DNA from: Clostridia bacterium | Lineage (GTDB): Bacteria; Bacillota; Clostridia; Lachnospirales; Anaerotignaceae | Direction of reading: 5' to 3' | Assembly: GCA_910575055.1 (NCBI GenBank) | Contig: CAJTDC010000011.1 | Span: 1 to 64,000 of the forward strand | DNA: 64,000 bases | Shown: positions 63,045 to 64,000 of the stretch, piece after piece | Numbering within the stretch: the stretch's first letter is position 1 | Layout: each line of letters starts with the position of its first letter | Notes under the pieces: model-generated | Database searches by the model: none | The model's input: only the letters and a program-made list of their open reading frames with translations | Told to the model about the DNA's origin: nothing | Program-made: the position numbers and the translations under genes

Positions 63045-63815
63045 ATGGATAAAAGTTATACAGAACATCAACAAATTAGTTATTTTGAAGTAGACAACAA
63101 TTTATTTCTTACACCTTCTGCACTTGTATTTCATTTACAAGATACTGCTATACGTCATTCTGCTAGTTTAGGCTATACATTGGATTATATGGCAGAACAT
63201 CATAGAGGTTGGGCTGTAGTAAATTGGCATATTATAATAGACCATATGCCAAAATGTGGTGAAAACATAAAAATAGTAACGTGGAGCAGTAAATGCCGTC
63301 GTATGCAAGCAGAACGCTCTTATTTACTTTATGACCAATATGACAATATCGCTGCTCACATTGCTTCTCGTTGGATATTTATGGACTTAGAAGAAAGAAA
63401 ACCAACTACTATTGGCAATGATATGGAACAAAAATATGGGAATACTGAAATTACTGCAATAGAAAATGAAAAATATAAATTACCAAAAATGCAAAAAAAT
63501 GATACTATTATTGAAAGAACTTTTATTGTTACAAGGCGAGATACCGACAACAACGGACATACTAATAATGTTAAATACATTGAATGGGCTATTGACGATA
63601 TACCCGACGACATTTATAACACTATGACTATTTCAGATATTCGTGTTGTTTATCGTAAAGAATGTTATAAAGGAGATGCTGTAACATCAAAATGTTGTGT
63701 TCATACGCTAGAAAACGGTATCAAAGAAGTTATCTCTTTTTTTGAAGATGGAACTAGTGAGGGTACTTTATTTGCAGAAGTGGTAACACAGTGGAAAAAT
63801 AATGCTGCTTTGTAA
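63045..63815 (+). CDS. Acyl-ACP thioesterase
   Basis: 256 residues, FatA/FatB-like double hot-dog protein. First hot-dog shows SALVFHLQDTAIRHSASLGY and WAVVNWHIIIDHMP; second starts VTRRDTDNNGHTNNVKYIEW with the family's Asp/Asn/His catalytic residues. Releases fatty acids from acyl carrier protein. SD AAAGGAG. Adjacent to cls, which groups two membrane-lipid functions. The 185 bp after it hold no gene. Confidence 0.9.
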   Translation: MDKSYTEHQQISYFEVDNNLFLTPSALVFHLQDTAIRHSASLGYTLDYMAEHHRGWAVVNWHIIIDHMPKCGENIKIVTWSSKCRRMQAERSYLLYDQYDNIAAHIASRWIFMDLEERKPTTIGNDMEQKYGNTEITAIENEKYKLPKMQKNDTIIERTFIVTRRDTDNNGHTNNVKYIEWAIDDIPDDIYNTMTISDIRVVYRKECYKGDAVTSKCCVHTLENGIKEVISFFEDGTSEGTLFAEVVTQWKNNAAL

Positions 63816-64000
63816 AAGTTAACAAAATTTGTGATGGCAAATACAATATCCAAATACATCTTCCTACTATAATATTTTTTGTTAAAAAAGAAATTGCAGT
63901 ACAGCAATCACATAATACAAAAAGAATAAGCCCTATTTTATATAGATTATTACATTTTTGAGTATATGCTGTAATGATGTGCAACAGAAATATTATACTA

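Overview
The window is a 64 kb stretch of an AT-rich chromosome from an endospore-forming, low-GC Firmicute of the class Clostridia. The evidence is spoIIR, sleB, a gerA-type germinant receptor operon and spoVT (sporulation), a group B-like [FeFe]-hydrogenase (anaerobe), Clostridia-style mre/min/rodA and ireB-ruvX-DUF1292 gene orders, strong AGGAGG ribosome binding sites and AT-rich codon use. A Lachnospirales-type relative is my best guess, from the copper-amine-oxidase-N (stalk) domain surface proteins, but the window does not fix the genus. No rRNA, tRNA, CRISPR array, transposase or prophage genes were seen.

Layout. (1) 0.3-11 kb, plus strand: maf, mreBCD, a long class B PBP (PBP2), minC, minD, minE, rodA, mgsA and a DUF1294 gene. 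Apart from mgsA these are mainly cell shape and division-site genes. (2) 11-16.2 kb, minus strand: gerAA-gerAB-gerAC, spoIIR, sleB, i.e. germinant sensing, forespore-to-mother-cell signalling and cortex lysis. (3) 16.3-17.2 kb, plus: a small secreted protein and a tiny membrane protein behind a perfect promoter. (4) 17.2-24.5 kb, minus: a class III PLP enzyme, then a surface locus made of a TolC-like protein, a stalk-domain protein and a 1084-residue surface protein with the same C-terminal domain. (5) 24.1-25.7 kb: an unusually rich 1.5 kb non-coding stretch with two look-alike promoters for the big surface gene, palindromic repeats, and a type I toxin-antitoxin locus whose small-RNA gene is duplicated. 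(6) 25.7-35.9 kb, plus: spoVT, the hydrogenase, a NitT/TauT-type ABC transporter, pth, mfd and a PrsA-like foldase. (7) 36-49.4 kb: esterase, galE and murG (minus), a ferritin-like protein, HIT protein, another stalk-domain protein, kbl, a small cassette including a VOC protein and a CatA-like acetyltransferase, DegV, a HAD hydrolase and asnB. (8) 49.4-59.5 kb, mostly minus: DUF6485, ylbF, rnj, DUF1292, ruvX, ireB, mtaB, a Cof-type phosphatase, malQ, ogt. (9) 59.5-64 kb: DUF554, unknowns, cls and an acyl-ACP thioesterase.

Most of the window is ordinary housekeeping DNA. The parts I would look at first are the regulatory region at 24.3-25.5 kb (paired promoter modules with 11-bp-phased TTACA boxes 15 bp upstream of each -35, followed by the toxin/sRNA repeats), the RNA hairpin that appears to bridge a distant Shine-Dalgarno sequence to the start codon of the ABC binding protein (28.04-28.1 kb), a leader peptide plus 15-bp hairpin before the esterase (35.9 kb), the structured minC-minD intergenic region, and three enzymes with unusual active-site residues (Maf, MgsA, the class III PLP enzyme). 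All function calls come from recognising motifs by eye; no database search was possible.
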